From Juglans regia (lineage: Eukaryota; Streptophyta; Magnoliopsida; Fagales; Juglandaceae), in the NCBI RefSeq assembly GCF_001411555.2, contig NC_049914.1, positions 13,904,798 through 13,968,797 on the forward strand: DNA of 64,000 bases, written 5' to 3'. Below the pieces are notes generated by a model, which ran no database searches, was not told where the DNA came from, and saw nothing but the letters and a program-made list of their open reading frames with translations. The first letter of the stretch is position 1; each line of letters opens with the position of its first letter. Both the position numbers and the translations under genes were made by a program. Positions 33,582 to 46,439 of this stretch are shown here, one piece after another.

Positions 33582-34444
33582 TTAGAGAGATTACTTTTTG
33601 CTTATTACTCCAATTCCACGCCCTGGAGTTGAGTTTTTCAATTTTTTATTTTTTATTTTTATTTTTATAGAGTGATACCATTACATTAATGCAAATCTGA
33701 CCAAAGAACAAATTTGAATAATATCAATGGCCACGTGAAAATATACCATCATTTTGTAGTCAAATCCTTTATTTTATTAACAACATGTTTAGGATAGGAC
33801 ACTGCGTCTGTCCTTGCTTTGTTCCCGGAAAATGACAGCTCTGCTTGGTGCCATTATTTAGGTATTCTTACATTAAAAAATAGAGGTGATATCAAGAGAT
33901 CCTCTTTTAATAAAGTATTTTAAGCACATTGACGAGGAACTGAAGGGCTGCTGCAGTGTTTGGCCTCCATGTACCTTTGAAAATGTCATTTAATATGGCT
34001 CACTGTTGAGAGAGAGAGAGAGAGAGATGGAGGCAAACTTGAAAGTCTAGAAAATAAGAAAACAGAAAAAATACCACGAGAAGAGCGTCAAACATTGACC
34101 GCAAGGAATACAGATTTGAGGGAAACCCAAAATCAACGCAGACATGAAACGACCATTCAACTACTCATTTGGGTATGGAATTCAAGGCAAAATGCAAACA
34201 TCACAAACAATAGCATACATTACAAAGGCACAAGTTAGAAATTCACTATGTTAGAAAACTACGTTTTTGCCCCCAAAAAAAAAAAAAAACAAAAACAACG
34301 AAGAAGAATAAAAAACAAAGCAAAGAAAGATGCAGTTTCATTCCAAGCATTCTTTTCTCTTTTATCAGTTAGTAAAAAGCTTTCACATCTACAGCAGTTC
34401 GCTAATTGCTAGTATTATTTTCTTTGCCTTCAACTCAACTATCT
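33582..34444. other. Convergent intergenic region (two 3' UTRs)
   Basis: Lies between the stop of the pseudokinase (+) and the stop of the TRFL gene (-). Contains a (GA)n run at about 34008-34027 and an A-run at 34275-34290. Poly(A) sites are not identifiable with confidence. Confidence 0.5.
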
Positions 34445-37400
34445 TCAGACACTAGTTGACAAAGCCACGGACCTGTTTTGAATGGCGGCTGGAAAGGAGG
34501 AAGAAATGGGTGCAGTGTATGCCACCTTGGAATTACTTTCCCTTGGATATGGATAGGTCGTGGCCAACTCTCTAACGCGCCACAGAACAGACTCTGGCAC
34601 TCGATGCGATGCTTGCTTCTGCCCTTGCTTGACCTACATGAGCCACGAAAACAAACTTAGAGACAGTCAAGAACTTTATGACAAGCCATGAGAGTACTCA
34701 CCTCAAGAGTTCAAACATGGAAGGAACTATATAGTAAACAAATCTGGAAGATGAACATAACTTCTCCTCAGACTCTTCCCTTCTAATAACACCCTAGTTT
34801 AGTAAGGGATATAATTATTAACTCGCCACTTACATGATGCTCAATTTCGGTTACTATGCCAACAGCAGAATAATAATCATATTACTGACAAAATCAGGAA
34901 AAAAAAAATCACATAAAAATCATAAACTGTTAAAGATTGAATGTTAATAGTAAAATAGAGGTGTATCCGTATATCATCCTATTTATGAGGAGGCATCATA
35001 AGTCGAGATATGCCGAACAAAATACTTGCTTTTGCCACAAGCTAACAAAAGTAGTTCTAATGTAACCTTTCTCTTGCTCTGCAGCTGAACGCAACAAGCC
35101 CGTAACAGATTTCGCCACTTGTCCTGGAAACCCAAGAAGAATATTCAGTTTCCAGAAAATTATATTTGAGTAAATCAATATAATAATTGCATTAACTACC
35201 TTGAGATCAACAGATGTTCGACGCGAAGATGATGGAAACGATAGCCTCTTTATTTCAGCCCATCTCCCAACTCCACACTGAGAGACTCCTTCAATTAACC
35301 TCATCACTTCAGAAGGAGTCCATGATATATGATGCTTTCTACGGCTGCTGCCTTTTCGAACAATGCTTCTTGTAACATGTTCATCTTCAGAAATTTCATC
35401 TTGTGATGCAGCAGCAGAAGGCTCTGTAACAAGTTGTTTTGGAGATGAAATTCTGTCATCCCTGCAATTCTCAGAATCCTGGAATTCAGTGGAAAAAGGA
35501 TCAACTGCAAGTTTTAAATTGAATACAATTATGGCAAAGATGCAACCGTTAGAATGAAATTGACAAATGTATCAAAGAAATATGCATTATTCACACTGCA
35601 TGCCTACATATATTTTTTATAAGTGGATGCATGCCTACATATATTCTCCATGGTATATCTCAAAAAGAATAAATAAATATCCTAAAATTGTTTAAATCAT
35701 TGTTTTGCCTTGAGATACTACCAAGATGCCAGGGCAGCTCTAGCAGCAGAGCTGCCTTGCTCGTAGCTCCCTGTAATGAAAAGAGTCAGAACTTACCCCA
35801 TCATTACATGGAAATTGATGGTTAGCATAGGAAACAATTCAAGCCTGATCCATACTTTTCCAGCAAGTGTTCCAGATATCAAACTTATGTTAAAATGATG
35901 CCGAATGAAATTGATGCAAATTTTTGTTTGCAGTCATAAATTCATTTGGTGTTTAGTATGGTCATACTAATTGCTTGAAAAAACCAACTCTGCCAGAAAG
36001 GTCAGTAAACATGGACTAAAGCACCATGGATGCAGGATCACAAAGACAATCTATTTAGTTAACAGGGGGATCTGATGCCTTAGTGAGTCATGTGGCCCTC
36101 AAAGGTAAGTAGAGATGGAAAATGTAAAGTTGATTGCTTTTTGTAATACATTTTAAGACCACTTGCTCCTTCAGCTTTTGTATATATTATTAAGCAGTAA
36201 AACTGCCAACATATCCGCAATCCATATCAATGCACAATAAAAAATAAAAAACTTAATCTATCCATTTACTAATTTTGACCCGACAACCAGCCAAGTCATC
36301 CATGGCATTGTAAGAATAAATCTATAAAACATAAGTTCACTCAGGCCATACAACTGCCATGTTCCTTACCCAATATGATGCATTTATCTTCACGTGCCCT
36401 TCCTCTATTGGAAGACCAAATGGAACCTGAATGCAACTTCCTTTGAAAGGTTTGTCTTCGCAAGCCAACTGAGAAGTTCCAAATTCCTTCAGGCACTTCC
36501 GAGGTCTGACAGCTCCACTTTTTCCCTTACAATATTTTGAATTCGCTTCCAATGATTCTTCAATGTATCTTTTGGGAGGCTTTCGCAATCTCTTTCGTGT
36601 GACAAGTGCTTTATCTCCTCCATCATGTGAACATAATTCAATTTCGCTCAACTCCATAGAGGTGGTCTGCAAATCAAGACCAGCAAGCCCCTTCCTTCCA
36701 ACATGCCAATCTAAAGACATAGTTTCATCACCTAACACACATTTGATGGAGCTTGCGGCACTCCTAGATGAGTCACTACTGGATAAGCACAGAGTTTTGT
36801 CTTCGGTTTTATAGGAAGTTGTACCACATTTTATGTGGTTCAAATCACTGTCTGACTCAACCTGGTTCCGCAAGCCAAATAACACACGATGCTTCAGCCA
36901 TTGCTTGTCTGTCACTAAAGTTTCACGACCAAACACGCTCTTAAAGGCCTCATGTAGTTCATGGACTGTCATTTGGTTAAGCATGGGAGAGTTATGGTTA
37001 TGTGTAAATTGAAGTGCAGGAACACTTGCAGAAGACATGTATGATATCTCAGCAACATAGTCTCTTTCATCGAAGCCTGGGGAGAGGCTCTCTAAATCCG
37101 CATTTCCCAGGTAGGATTCTTTGCAAGGACCATTATCCAAAATGACGAGTTTATCAGCAGACTTGGCATCTACAGAAAAGGGGGTGAGGGGTGGGGAGAA
37201 TGAAGCATAAAATAGAGCAAAAACAATTTGATCAAACGAGGTAAAATACTCTCAAGACTTACCCAAACCGAATTCTTTGCCTGTAGTTGGAAGCCTGGTT
37301 TTTCCATCGAAAACATTATCATTCAACATATCTTCAATAGACTACAAGCCCGGCAATATCATCAGAAAAAACCGAAGTAGGAAATTATTCAAAAATAATA

Positions 37401-40400
37401 TATTCCCCACAACAGAGTCGAAAACCTGAAGCTGGATAATATTATTAAACAAAAAACAACTACATGCACAGGCAAGTTTGAATATACCATCCTATCAGCA
37501 AGCAAAGATTAAAATGAAATTGTTTTGTTTAGAGCTACATTTTTAATTTTGGGATGAAATAAAAAATTTTACAATCTGAAGTAAAATCCTGGGGGAAATG
37601 GATTTTGAGCTGCTTAATCCAAACCTGGTTTATATAAAGCACGGTAGTTTAATGCTGACTGACACATTTAACTAGTTAACAGGCTAGCTGAAGTTCTTAG
37701 CTCAACAAAGTACCACACTAACTGAATCACACCCTTAGAAAATTTCATGGGAGGTTTTGCAGATTGGAAAGCTATAATTCTTGTTATGTATTTCAATCCT
37801 AACCAGTAACCACGAATTTCATGGTGGAAATTTTATTCTTATATGGGATTGAAAAGTGCTGATCTTATCACACATAACCCCCTTCATAAATGCAGATAGA
37901 TTTAAAAAAAGAGGTACTAATTTTCCACATAAAAGTAAATCTTGACATTATTAAATCAACCAGTACAATAAGGAAGAATTTTATATGTACCACAAACCAC
38001 AAAGCAGATGGTGAAAGTTATCCACCTAAGTTCTCTTACCAAGAAAAATATTACACTCTTACAAGTTTAATGACAATTTATACACCAAATAACCAATCCC
38101 TTACAAGTAACATGAAAATTCTGCTGTGTTTATATGACTTCGTGCTTATACCCAAAACATGATCATATAAAAAATAAGGCTGTTAAGAGTCACTAGCTTG
38201 AATCGCAACAGATCCAGCGTGTCCATCAAATATTCAACTCTCCTGGTTAGATTTACAATTGATGAAAGGGATGGATAAACTCAACCTATCCCCAACCCTG
38301 GCAGTGTGTCCATCAAATAGCTTATGGAACAGTAAAGGACGCGGGTCTTTATGTGTAGCAGCCACAGATTTCATTAGAAGGGAAAAAAATACAAGTGTTC
38401 TGCCAATGCTATCGTTACCACCCTAGTCAACAATTCTTTTTATAAGTAAATTTTATTTAATAATAACAATAGGCAAAGCCCACATACACAGGCATATATA
38501 GGAAAAGCACCTAGCTAGAATCAGAAACCGATACAAGGAAATTACTGAGACTTGGTCTGTTAAAATCTAGAGCTATCGCCCAAGGGAATAAAGTTATATA
38601 GAAAAAAGTTGTGTTCATCCAGCATTACTGAGTGGAAACCTAGGAGGATTGATAACTAATAAGGAGACATATAACACAATGCAATGAGTAATTGCAAAAT
38701 GGAAATTGTTATTGTATGAATGGTTACCATATGGGACTAGAAGATCAATATGAAATGATCTTGGAATGGGCAACACATTAGGAAAGAAAGAGGCAGTAAT
38801 ATCAAGAGTGTGATTGTGCTATCTAAAGGGTAAAACTGGTTTGAGATACAAACTGACTCTATGAAAGACAAATTCATCCTTCATTTATGAAGCTCCAGTA
38901 GAAATGAAAACAAAATTTAGAATTCCAATTAGCACTAGCTTCATTAACACCGTCAAACAGCGCATACCTCCCGCTTTTCCTCCCGTACTTCTTTAGCACT
39001 ATTAGAACAAACTGCATCTGCAAAGAAAGAAAGCATGAATAATAACTACTAAGAGAAAATTTATTGTCCACAAAGAAATACAGACATTCAAATTCACAGG
39101 CCTGCACAGTGATAGGAGCCAAATTGAAGCCATTTCAAAACAATTGTAAACTAAAAGAAGACCTTTTGTGGATATTTTCCACATGTGAATGCCCTCAGTA
39201 GTGAAATTACATGAACATGAGTGCCTGTAGAGTAAATTCACTATGAGCATCTCAATGTTTAGTGCAAACCCAATTGGTGGATAGAATTACATAATCAATG
39301 CATTTAAACTTTAAAGTCCTCTTGCGCCAATAAATGAATAAACACAGCCCTGCCATGACTATCATAGCTTCAGAGCAGTCACAAATGCCAATTTATAATA
39401 TTTACTCTTTCTCAACTATGTACAACTACTGAGAGAAACAGCCTAAAAATGGGCAGTTCTACAACAGTTGTTACCAAAGGAACCTTTTTTGCGACAAGTA
39501 AAAGGAATGATAGATAAGTGTAGTTGCTTTCATGGAATCTTTATGAGACAAGTAATGAGGAAACTAATAAATAAGTGCAGTTGCTCCCAAGACATATTCC
39601 AAATCAACAAATCAACTTCCTTTGAGGCAAAAATATAGGTTAAGGAAACAAAAGATAACTTTTTTATATCCAAATAGAAGACACCCAGCAATGATTTAAC
39701 TAAATGTTTAGGCTCTGCACCTGAAGGCTGACCATTCAATAGGGAAATCATGGTTCCATTGTTGGCTAACAAGTAAGCTTATTTGAAGGTAGAAGTAGTT
39801 CTATCTACACATTCTCTTCTGTGTAAAACCATTACATTATCATGATATGTGCATGTGGAGAGAGAGAGAGAGAGAGAGAGACGACCACAATGATGCTTTG
39901 TTTCATCATACTCGATGGCGCCTGAAAAATCTTCAACGTCGAAGAATTTCTGTGAATGGAAAGTTTCAAAATCAACCACACCAATTAAGTTTCTGTTACA
40001 TTTAGGTTCCATTAAGAAATGTTCCAGTCCTATAGCTTCATGTTCAGAGGCAGCAAAAAGGGAGAGATCAACCTACACAGAACAAGATATACTGTCATAA
40101 AAGAACATAAGCATATGAGTCTCAATGTGATTATGGAGAATTGTGCTAAGATCTCAAGGTCAGTTTACCTGTTTCATAACAAATTAAACAGTGAAAGAAT
40201 CATTAAGCCAATAAAGTTACATGGTACCTTAATCTTTAGGGAAAACAGCCACTACATGGTCACAAATTTTGAACAACATAATTTAGTTTTATTCGTCAGT
40301 ATCCCAAAACGATGTCAAATAGTGTCCAAAGTCAAATGAGTGTCAACTCCAACACATTGGTATTTGGCCCCTATTTGGTAGTGGGTAGAAGGTTCTAGTT

Positions 40401-41126
40401 CTGCCTGACAAAGACAGTCAGCTACCAAATCAAACAGACACCGACAAATGAGAGCCTGACCTTGAGACTTGAGGCCACAGATCTGACCATGATAGATTAA
40501 GGACAGTAATTGTGGGTGTTGATTGTTACATAACAATTTGAGAATTTAAAAAAAAAAAAAAAAGAATATATCAATAAAGAAGTTATTGGCAACTGATGAA
40601 ACAAAAAGCAAAAGAACTTCAAAACCTGAACAAAAAGGAAATCTCATGCAGAATACAGATCAAGAAAAGAAAAAGCTACATAAAATCAACTACCTAGGAA
40701 GGAAGAATCATTTAATTTTTCTTTTATAAGTAAAATGGAAGAAGAATCATTTAATTTGCTTCACTCTTTGATGCCCCCCCACCGCCCCAGAGGAAAAACG
40801 AAGAAAAAAGATACTTGTTCTTGCTCTCCCAATTTAGGGAGAGAGAAATTGCCAGTTGGGTTGGTCCAACCAAGAAAGGAATAGTGGTTGCTAGTCATTA
40901 TTTGGTCCAAGTTAAGACTTACTATAGATCAATAACTCAAAAATACAACACAAAATGGAAAAAGCTGCCTCAAATGGGACAATATGATGCACCCTCAGAT
41001 TGATCAAAATCAAAGAGAACACAAGAAAAACACCTACTCATTGATGAGAGAGAGAGAGAGAGAGAGCATAGGGTGAAAATCGCTAGAGGCTTTCTGTGTG
41101 AGGCACTAAGACGAGTGTTTCTATAC

Positions 41127-41163
<37 letters not shown>

Positions 41164-41500
41164 ATCAGCAAGTCAGACTTACTGACACCCCACCAAAGGA
41201 AGAAGGGGGAAAATCCAACTGAATCTGGTTGGTTTAGGTTGATATACACAACAGGTTGGTCAGTTTGGGCAACCTCGATCATCGCTAGTACAAACTTTAG
41301 GAATCAACACAGAATCAACAAAGCTTGTTTTGTTGAAGATTCATAAAATCATGAAGATACCTTAGAAAGATAGCCCAGTATTGAGGGGCCAGTGGAAGAG
41401 GAAAACTACAAATGATTGTACATACCTCGGAAAACTTAGGAGTGAACATGTTTGCAATCTCATCAAAAGTTATTGAACAGTCCTTTGACGTGGTATTCAT
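34445..41500 (-). CDS. TRFL: TRF-like (TRFL) single-Myb telobox protein, nine coding exons
   Basis: Spliced reading, all junctions GT-AG and all phases consistent: 41500-41426 (ATG), 40072-~39889 (or 39886), 39017-38968, 37341-37263, 37169-36370, 35770-35722, 35504-35200, 35123-35067, 34633-34445 (stop). The product is about 595 residues. Early part: short acidic motifs (ITFDEIANMF). The large exon holds MTVHELHEAFKSVFGRET and a basic RLRKPPKRYIEE stretch followed by VPFGLP, both typical of plant TRFL proteins. The C-terminus is a Myb/SANT helix set, SWTPSEVMRLIEGVSQCGVG then RWAEIKRLSF, joined across an intron to the telobox VDLKDKWRNLLR, then RVPESVLWRVRELA. Such proteins bind telomeric or telobox DNA in the nucleus. 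The short tail after the Myb suggests the group without the extended Myb domain. Only the donor of the 40072 exon is ambiguous. Confidence 0.88.
35200..35504 (-). CDS. TRFL: TRFL exon with Myb helices 1-2
   Basis: Acceptor cag at 35505-35507, donor GT at 35199-35198. Encodes an acidic linker (QDEISEDEHV), a basic run (RKGSSRRKHH) and the first part of the Myb domain, from SWTPSEVMRL to TSVDLK. The next exon (35123-35067), after a 76 bp intron, supplies DKWRNLLR, so the telobox motif is split by an intron. Confidence 0.9.
36370..37169 (-). CDS. TRFL: TRFL large central exon (266 codons)
   Basis: Acceptor ctgtag just above 37169; donor GT at 36369-36368 directly after TATTGG. Entry phase is two bases, completing the codon begun at 37263. 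Contains the conserved helix-like HELHEAF...GRET block and the KPPKRYIEE/VPFGLP blocks. The open frame read through the donor adds about ten residues and a stop, which are intronic. Confidence 0.9.
38435..38550 (-). mobile_element. LINE 3' tail fragment in a TRFL intron
   Basis: tttttataagtaaatttt followed by tacacaggcatatataggaaaagcacc matches the 3' ends of the LINE fragments at 42345 and 43013 (ataagtgaaatttatt..., tacacaaggagtatacaagggtaacacc). Only the tail is present. Confidence 0.65.
39858..39881. repeat. (GA)12 microsatellite at a splice donor
   Basis: A pure GA run lying 5-8 bases inside the intron that follows the 40072-39889 exon. On the gene strand it reads CT. The dinucleotide tract may affect how this weak donor is chosen. 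Confidence 0.85.
40702..40757 (-). mobile_element. Minute LINE-tail insertion with 17 bp TSD
   Basis: The 17 bp gaagaatcatttaattt occurs at 40702-40718 and 40741-40757 exactly. The 22 bp between them read ttcttttataagtaaaatgg, on the minus strand the same TTTACTTATAAAAG tail seen in the local LINE 3' ends. It looks like an extremely 5'-truncated LINE copy in a TRFL intron. Confidence 0.65.
41128..41158. repeat. (TA)n microsatellite in TRFL intron
   Basis: Uninterrupted TA dinucleotides. A (GA)n run also occurs at 41047-41066. Confidence 0.9.
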
Positions 41501-41690
41501 TGTAACCCTCAATTTTCTATCTCCTGCCCTGTTTGTAATGCAAGCAAAAATGTATATTACCAAACAAATTAACATTTTCCAAAACTTATATATCATAATA
41601 CATTTTCAGCTACTTTAGATACAAGGTTATAGCAGATGCAAAGAAATAAGATGCTGTGACAACCATGACATAAATTTATCAATTCAAGCA

Positions 41691-41931
41691 ACTCAAATTT
41701 ATTTTTGATCGGCACTGGGTGTCCAAGAACAGCGCCCTGACTAATCCAGGGGGTGCACAGGCTCTTGGCAAGGAGTTTCCCGCAAGTGCACCTCGGGTAA
41801 TTCAAGAGGAAAATCTCCCAGTGCGATGGCCCCTAGAGATTGTTTGCATCCAAGGGGATTTCAACCTTAGACCTGAGTGAGCATACCCTCAAGCCCAAGG
41901 CCTTTACCACTTAAGCCAACACCTAGGGGTT
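41691..41931 (-). mobile_element. tRNA-derived SINE (Au-like)
   Basis: On the minus strand, from 41931, it shows an A-box-like TGGCTTAAGTGG, then after ~35 bases a B-box-like GGTTGAAATCC: an internal RNA polymerase III promoter of tRNA type. A non-tRNA body follows (ccctggattagtcagg, ggacacccagtgccgatc). Flanking repeats aattcaagca (41681-41690 and 41932-41941), continued imperfectly, are the TSD. The sequence looks to me like the plant Au SINE family. It lies in the large first intron of the TRFL gene, same strand. Confidence 0.82.
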
Positions 41932-42344
41932 AATTCAAGCATCTAAAATGTCCCTAATATATCAGCTAATCATAAGACTAAACCAGATTTACCATTATAA
42001 GACACTTTTACTTCTAGCATAAAAGGAGAGCCCCATTTTATACTCAATTTCAATCATCTTCCTTTGAATATTAAACCTAGATAGATTTTGTTTATTATGC
42101 ACATATGAAAGGTTTCTAAAAAATTACCTATTAAAAAAAGGACAAGAAGGTCCATAATCTTATCTGAATAACATATAACTCATCTAATCAAAGTTTTCAT
42201 ACAAGCTTTTGCACTAAGAGGAATGTGCCAGGGGGACAATTTGTAAAATTTGAATGATTTAATGCTGTTAGAAATTTGAACCTACAAGAAGCAACAAGCA
42301 CAAGGTGGCGTCACATTTTGGGAGGGGGGCCACAGCCCCCGAAA

Positions 42345-43012
42345 GAGTTTTTTACAAGTGAAATTTATTAGTAAGTGCAAATGTGCAACTCAAGTACACA
42401 AGGAGTATACAAGGGTAACACCTATTGAGAGGAAGAAATAGATACAAAAAAGTCATGTAGATTTTTCCCATTAAAGTCAATAGAGACAGTCCACATAAGA
42501 ACAGTAATGATAAAAAAAGGTTTTGAAATCCTCCAATGTCCTTTCGCGGTCCTCAAAAGATCCACAACTTTTCTAGACATCATCCAAGCCAATCCTACCC
42601 GACTAAAGAATACACCCCACAAATTGTACACTATCTCACAATGGAGCACACGATGCTCACCGGACTCCTCACTCTTTTTTTTACATACAATAAACAGTCC
42701 ATTACAATCATGTCTCTTCCTTAGATTACCCATGGTAAGAATTTTCCCCATAGAATTCGTCCAAGCAAAGAAAACCGCTCTCAAATGGGCCTTAATCCAC
42801 CATATATTCTTCCAAGGGAACGGCTTGTTAACATGAGTAATGACACCATGAAGAAAGCCAACATTGAACACCCCATTCTTGGATGGAGCCCACAAAATCT
42901 TGTCTTCACCCCTTCTTCTCACATTAAATGGAACATAAAGGTGGAAAAGTCGTTGAACACACCTACCCCCAAGTCTTGGGTCACTTTGGTGAATGTTATT
43001 GGCAAGTAAGAA
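42345..43012 (-). mobile_element. LINE 3' fragment A in TRFL intron 1
   Basis: The minus frame 42922-42422 encodes the zinc-binding region after reverse transcriptase (DKILWAPSKNGVFNV, then a cysteine/histidine part ending HRVLHCEIVYNLW). The 3' tail at 42345-42420 (aataaatttcacttgtaa on the gene strand) matches fragment B. Truncated upstream of the zinc region. No RNase H, so a different LINE clade from the one at 27863. Confidence 0.8.
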
Positions 43013-44450
43013 TGAAAATTTATTGAATCAAGTAGAAAGGTGTAGCACAAGTACATAGGAAGTATATGAAAGTGAACACCTAATTACAATACAGGAACTA
43101 GAAAACGATGCAAGAAAATCACGTACACTAGTCCCATTGAATATAATAGTTGAAGCCCATAGAAATAAGGTGTGGTCGGAGTGGAAAAAGAAACATCTCA
43201 GTTCACCCAAAGAGAGTTCTCCATCTTCAAAGCCCCTAGCGTTCCTTTCAATCCAAATGCACCGCATGAGACATAAATGAATCAAATTCCATCTAGCAAC
43301 AATATAAGAGTTACCTCGAAGACCTCTCCAACAAGCGAAAAGAACCACACCCCACCGCCCCTGCCAATCCAATCCTTCTTAAAATTTCATCCCATAACAC
43401 CCTCGCCACCTCACAATGAAGTAATAAATGATCCACTGATTTGCCACAATTTTTACACATAACACCAATCCATGACAATAACTCCAAGCGTCCTCAGGTT
43501 GTCAACCTTGGAAGGCACTTTAATTCTCCAAATGCACTTCCAAGGAAAAGAATTATAATATTGGCAAAGACAAAACCTTGTAGATGGATCTAACAGTAAA
43601 CATCTTATTCTTAGAGTGGATCCAAATCATATTATATGTCTCAACCTTGCCAATACTTGTAGCATACAGCAAGCTGAACAAATCAGAAATAGCACTAATT
43701 TCCCAATCTTAAGCAGCTCTAAGAAAACACACATTCCACAATGGAGATCCCTAGAGATATCCCAAAGATCTGCCACCGAAGCATTCTGGTTATGGGTGAT
43801 CCGGAAAAGAGCAGGGAATGATACCTTAAGGGCTGTACCACCACACCAAGAGTCATGCCAAAAGTTGACGATGGAGCCCTCACCAACCACAAAGCTAACA
43901 TGAGTGCCAAAATTGCCCCAATCACTCCTAATATAATTCCACAACCACACGCCATCTGCACCTCTCACTTCATTAGAGCACCAACCCCCCTAGCACTCTC
44001 CCATATTTGGAATCAATCACAATCCTCCATAATGCCCTCCTTCCTCATGCTACCGCAATAACCATTTTGCACGAACAGCTTTATTAAAAGTACTCAACTT
44101 CCTTCCACTAGAAATTGGGAAACAAATATTGTCCCAACTAACCAAGTGAAACTTGACCTCCCAAAAAAAAAAAACATAGGAAAGCACGAAAAAACTTCTC
44201 AATCCAATTAGCCACACCGGTAGGTAAGGAAAATAAAAGAAGAGCATATGCAAGGAGGTTAGAGAGACTGCTCTTGATAAGAATGATTCTTCCCCTTTTT
44301 GATAGACAAATTCTTTTCCATATTGGCAACCTTCTTTCAATTTTCTCAATTATCCTGTCCCAATTAGTGAAAGCCTTAAAAGTGGCCCCCAAGGGAAGAC
44401 TAAGGTACTTCATTTGCAAAAAAGATAACCTAGCATCCCACAATATGTGC
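43013..44450 (-). mobile_element. LINE 3' fragment B in TRFL intron 1
   Basis: Minus-strand blocks in order: [20 protein letters not shown] and [20 protein letters not shown] (44440-44270), [13 protein letters not shown] (near 44140), VSFVVGEGSIVNFWHDSWCG (near 43860), DHLLLHCEVARVLWDEI (near 43400-43440) and CIWIERNARGFED (near 43250), ending in a tail at 43013-43060. Frames change several times. Its 3' end abuts the 5' end of fragment A. The first recognisable block is late in the RT domain, and the 5' limit could extend to ~44570. Confidence 0.82.
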
Positions 44451-44593
44451 CAAACTTCTGATATTGCTCACAAAGCCCACCGGGTCTGCTTCTGTGAAAT
44501 TTATATTCCATTGAGGAGAGCCACTATCAATCTCCAAATTATTTGCCACTAAAGCCTCCTAGACACAAGTCACATTGACATCTCCAAGGTCCC

Positions 44594-44790
44594 GTTTGGA
44601 TTCAAAAAGTGTTTCATCTCATCTCATCTCATCATTACAACTTTTTCAAATTCTCACACAAAATATAATAAACAATTCAAATTTTTCAAATCCCAAAACA
44701 ATAATAATATTAAAAAATAATATTCTAACAATATTTTTTTAACATTCATTTTTCTTCTAAAACTATCTCATCTCATCTCTAAATCCAAAC
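44594..44790. mobile_element. MITE copy 2 (GAGAT family)
   Basis: Ends gtttggatt and aatccaaac inverted. Interior tttcatctcatctcatctcatc, aaaatataataaacaattcaa and ttaaaaaataatattctaacaata. Sits in TRFL intron 1. Confidence 0.85.
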
Positions 44791-45170
44791 CAATCCTAAG
44801 AAAACTTCTTTAATGCCCTATCACCACACTACACACCCAGAAGTTTTGAAGATTCTTATATAATAGTCATTTTCTTCTAAGAAGTGACCTATAATTATTT
44901 TTTTGGCCATGCTAGAACCCCAAAAAATAAGTTCTAATAATTCTTTTATAGTTTTGTCTTTTTTATGAAGTGATCTCCAAAAAATTAATTTGTTAGCCCT
45001 CCAAACAATTTCTTTTAACATGGGTTGATACATAAAAGTAAAAGACTAAGTTAGGGTTGTATGAAGCATACAAGGCTTCTTAGTATAGGTCCCAAAATTA
45101 TTTTATAATACTAGCTTTGTTAATATGAGCCCCAATGTGAAACAAATGTTATACAACTAAGGTTGGGTTT

Positions 45171-45367
45171 GGATACACAAACCTCCTTATTTCATCTCAT
45201 CTCATCAACTTACCCAAATTTCCATACAAAAATATAATAAACAATTCAAATTTTTCAAATCCCAAAATAAAAATAATTCTAAAAAATTATGTCTAAAAAT
45301 ATTTTATTCAACTACTATTTAAAACATCTCATCGTATCTCATCTAAACTGTCTATCCAAACCCAACC
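45171..45367. mobile_element. MITE copy 3 (GAGAT family)
   Basis: The clearest ends of the set: ggttgggtttggata and its exact inverse tatccaaacccaacc. Same interior as copy 2. Sits in TRFL intron 1. Confidence 0.88.
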
Positions 45368-46439
45368 AAAGAAAATAAATTTTTCTGTCATGAAACTTGT
45401 AAAAACTAGATTACACACTAAAATGGAGGATGGGTTTCTAGCGGATCATTTGATAGTTTATATTTACAAAGAAATTGCTAATCACTCCAATACAAGGATG
45501 ATACTAGATTTAATTCCCTGAAAGACCATCACTGAGCATAATCCAACAAAGATGCTAAGATGTTTCAGGAATTTATTTTTTGAACATGTCTATAGCAAAC
45601 TAAGAAACCAATATCAAAAGATTTTTTTTTTCTAAGATGATTAAATAGACATGAAACTTTTGGAGATAGTTAAGTCTTATGATTTACTGTAAATTAAAAT
45701 TGATTTCTCTATTTTTATTTTACATAAATATGCACACATACTCATATAGAGTCTAGAGAGTATATATTGAGGTAGGTTGGCCCCCACACTGAAATTTCTT
45801 GTTTTTTCCCTGATCATGCATATCTGGCCAAGCAATAGAATGAAACCAAACCACAATTAAGGTAGCGGTCACATCTTATGTTTTCTAACTCCCTCAAAAT
45901 GACTTCGCTCATAAATAAAAAAATCCCTAAAACCGGCTGACTTAAAGTTTTAGCATTGCTTCCTTAAACTCTTTGTTGAGGGTTCTTTCCTTTTCTTTTT
46001 CTTCCATGTGTATTGTCATCATCAAACACGAAGCGAAACATGATGGAGTATCTGAGCGTCAACGGGACAGCCAAAGACGCCATGCAAGAATGTCCCCGTC
46101 CTCTGGCATGTTTCATAATTGGACCAATACATGCTAAAAGATATATTAAATCATTACATAATAAATCCCATGCACTATAGAGTATAAGATATACTATCAA
46201 TTTAACTTTTTTAAATACAACCCAGTAAACCCATTATGAAAATGAACCAAAAACATGTAATTTAGAAATTTTCCTAAAAAATAAAAAGCATCCCAAAAAA
46301 GCACAAAAAACAAGCAAGCCTGAAAAAAGTATTCGGACCAAAAGAAATATATATGTTGCAGAATGAATGTTAAGTGCACTACTTTAGTACACAGATAATC
46401 GAAAATGAGAAATTAAAGAAACGAGTTCAGAGAAAGTAC

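Noticed and set aside
35304..35510. 68-codon minus frame (starting at 35510)
   Set aside because: Out-of-frame reading of the TRFL Myb exon; the true frame continues into the telobox.
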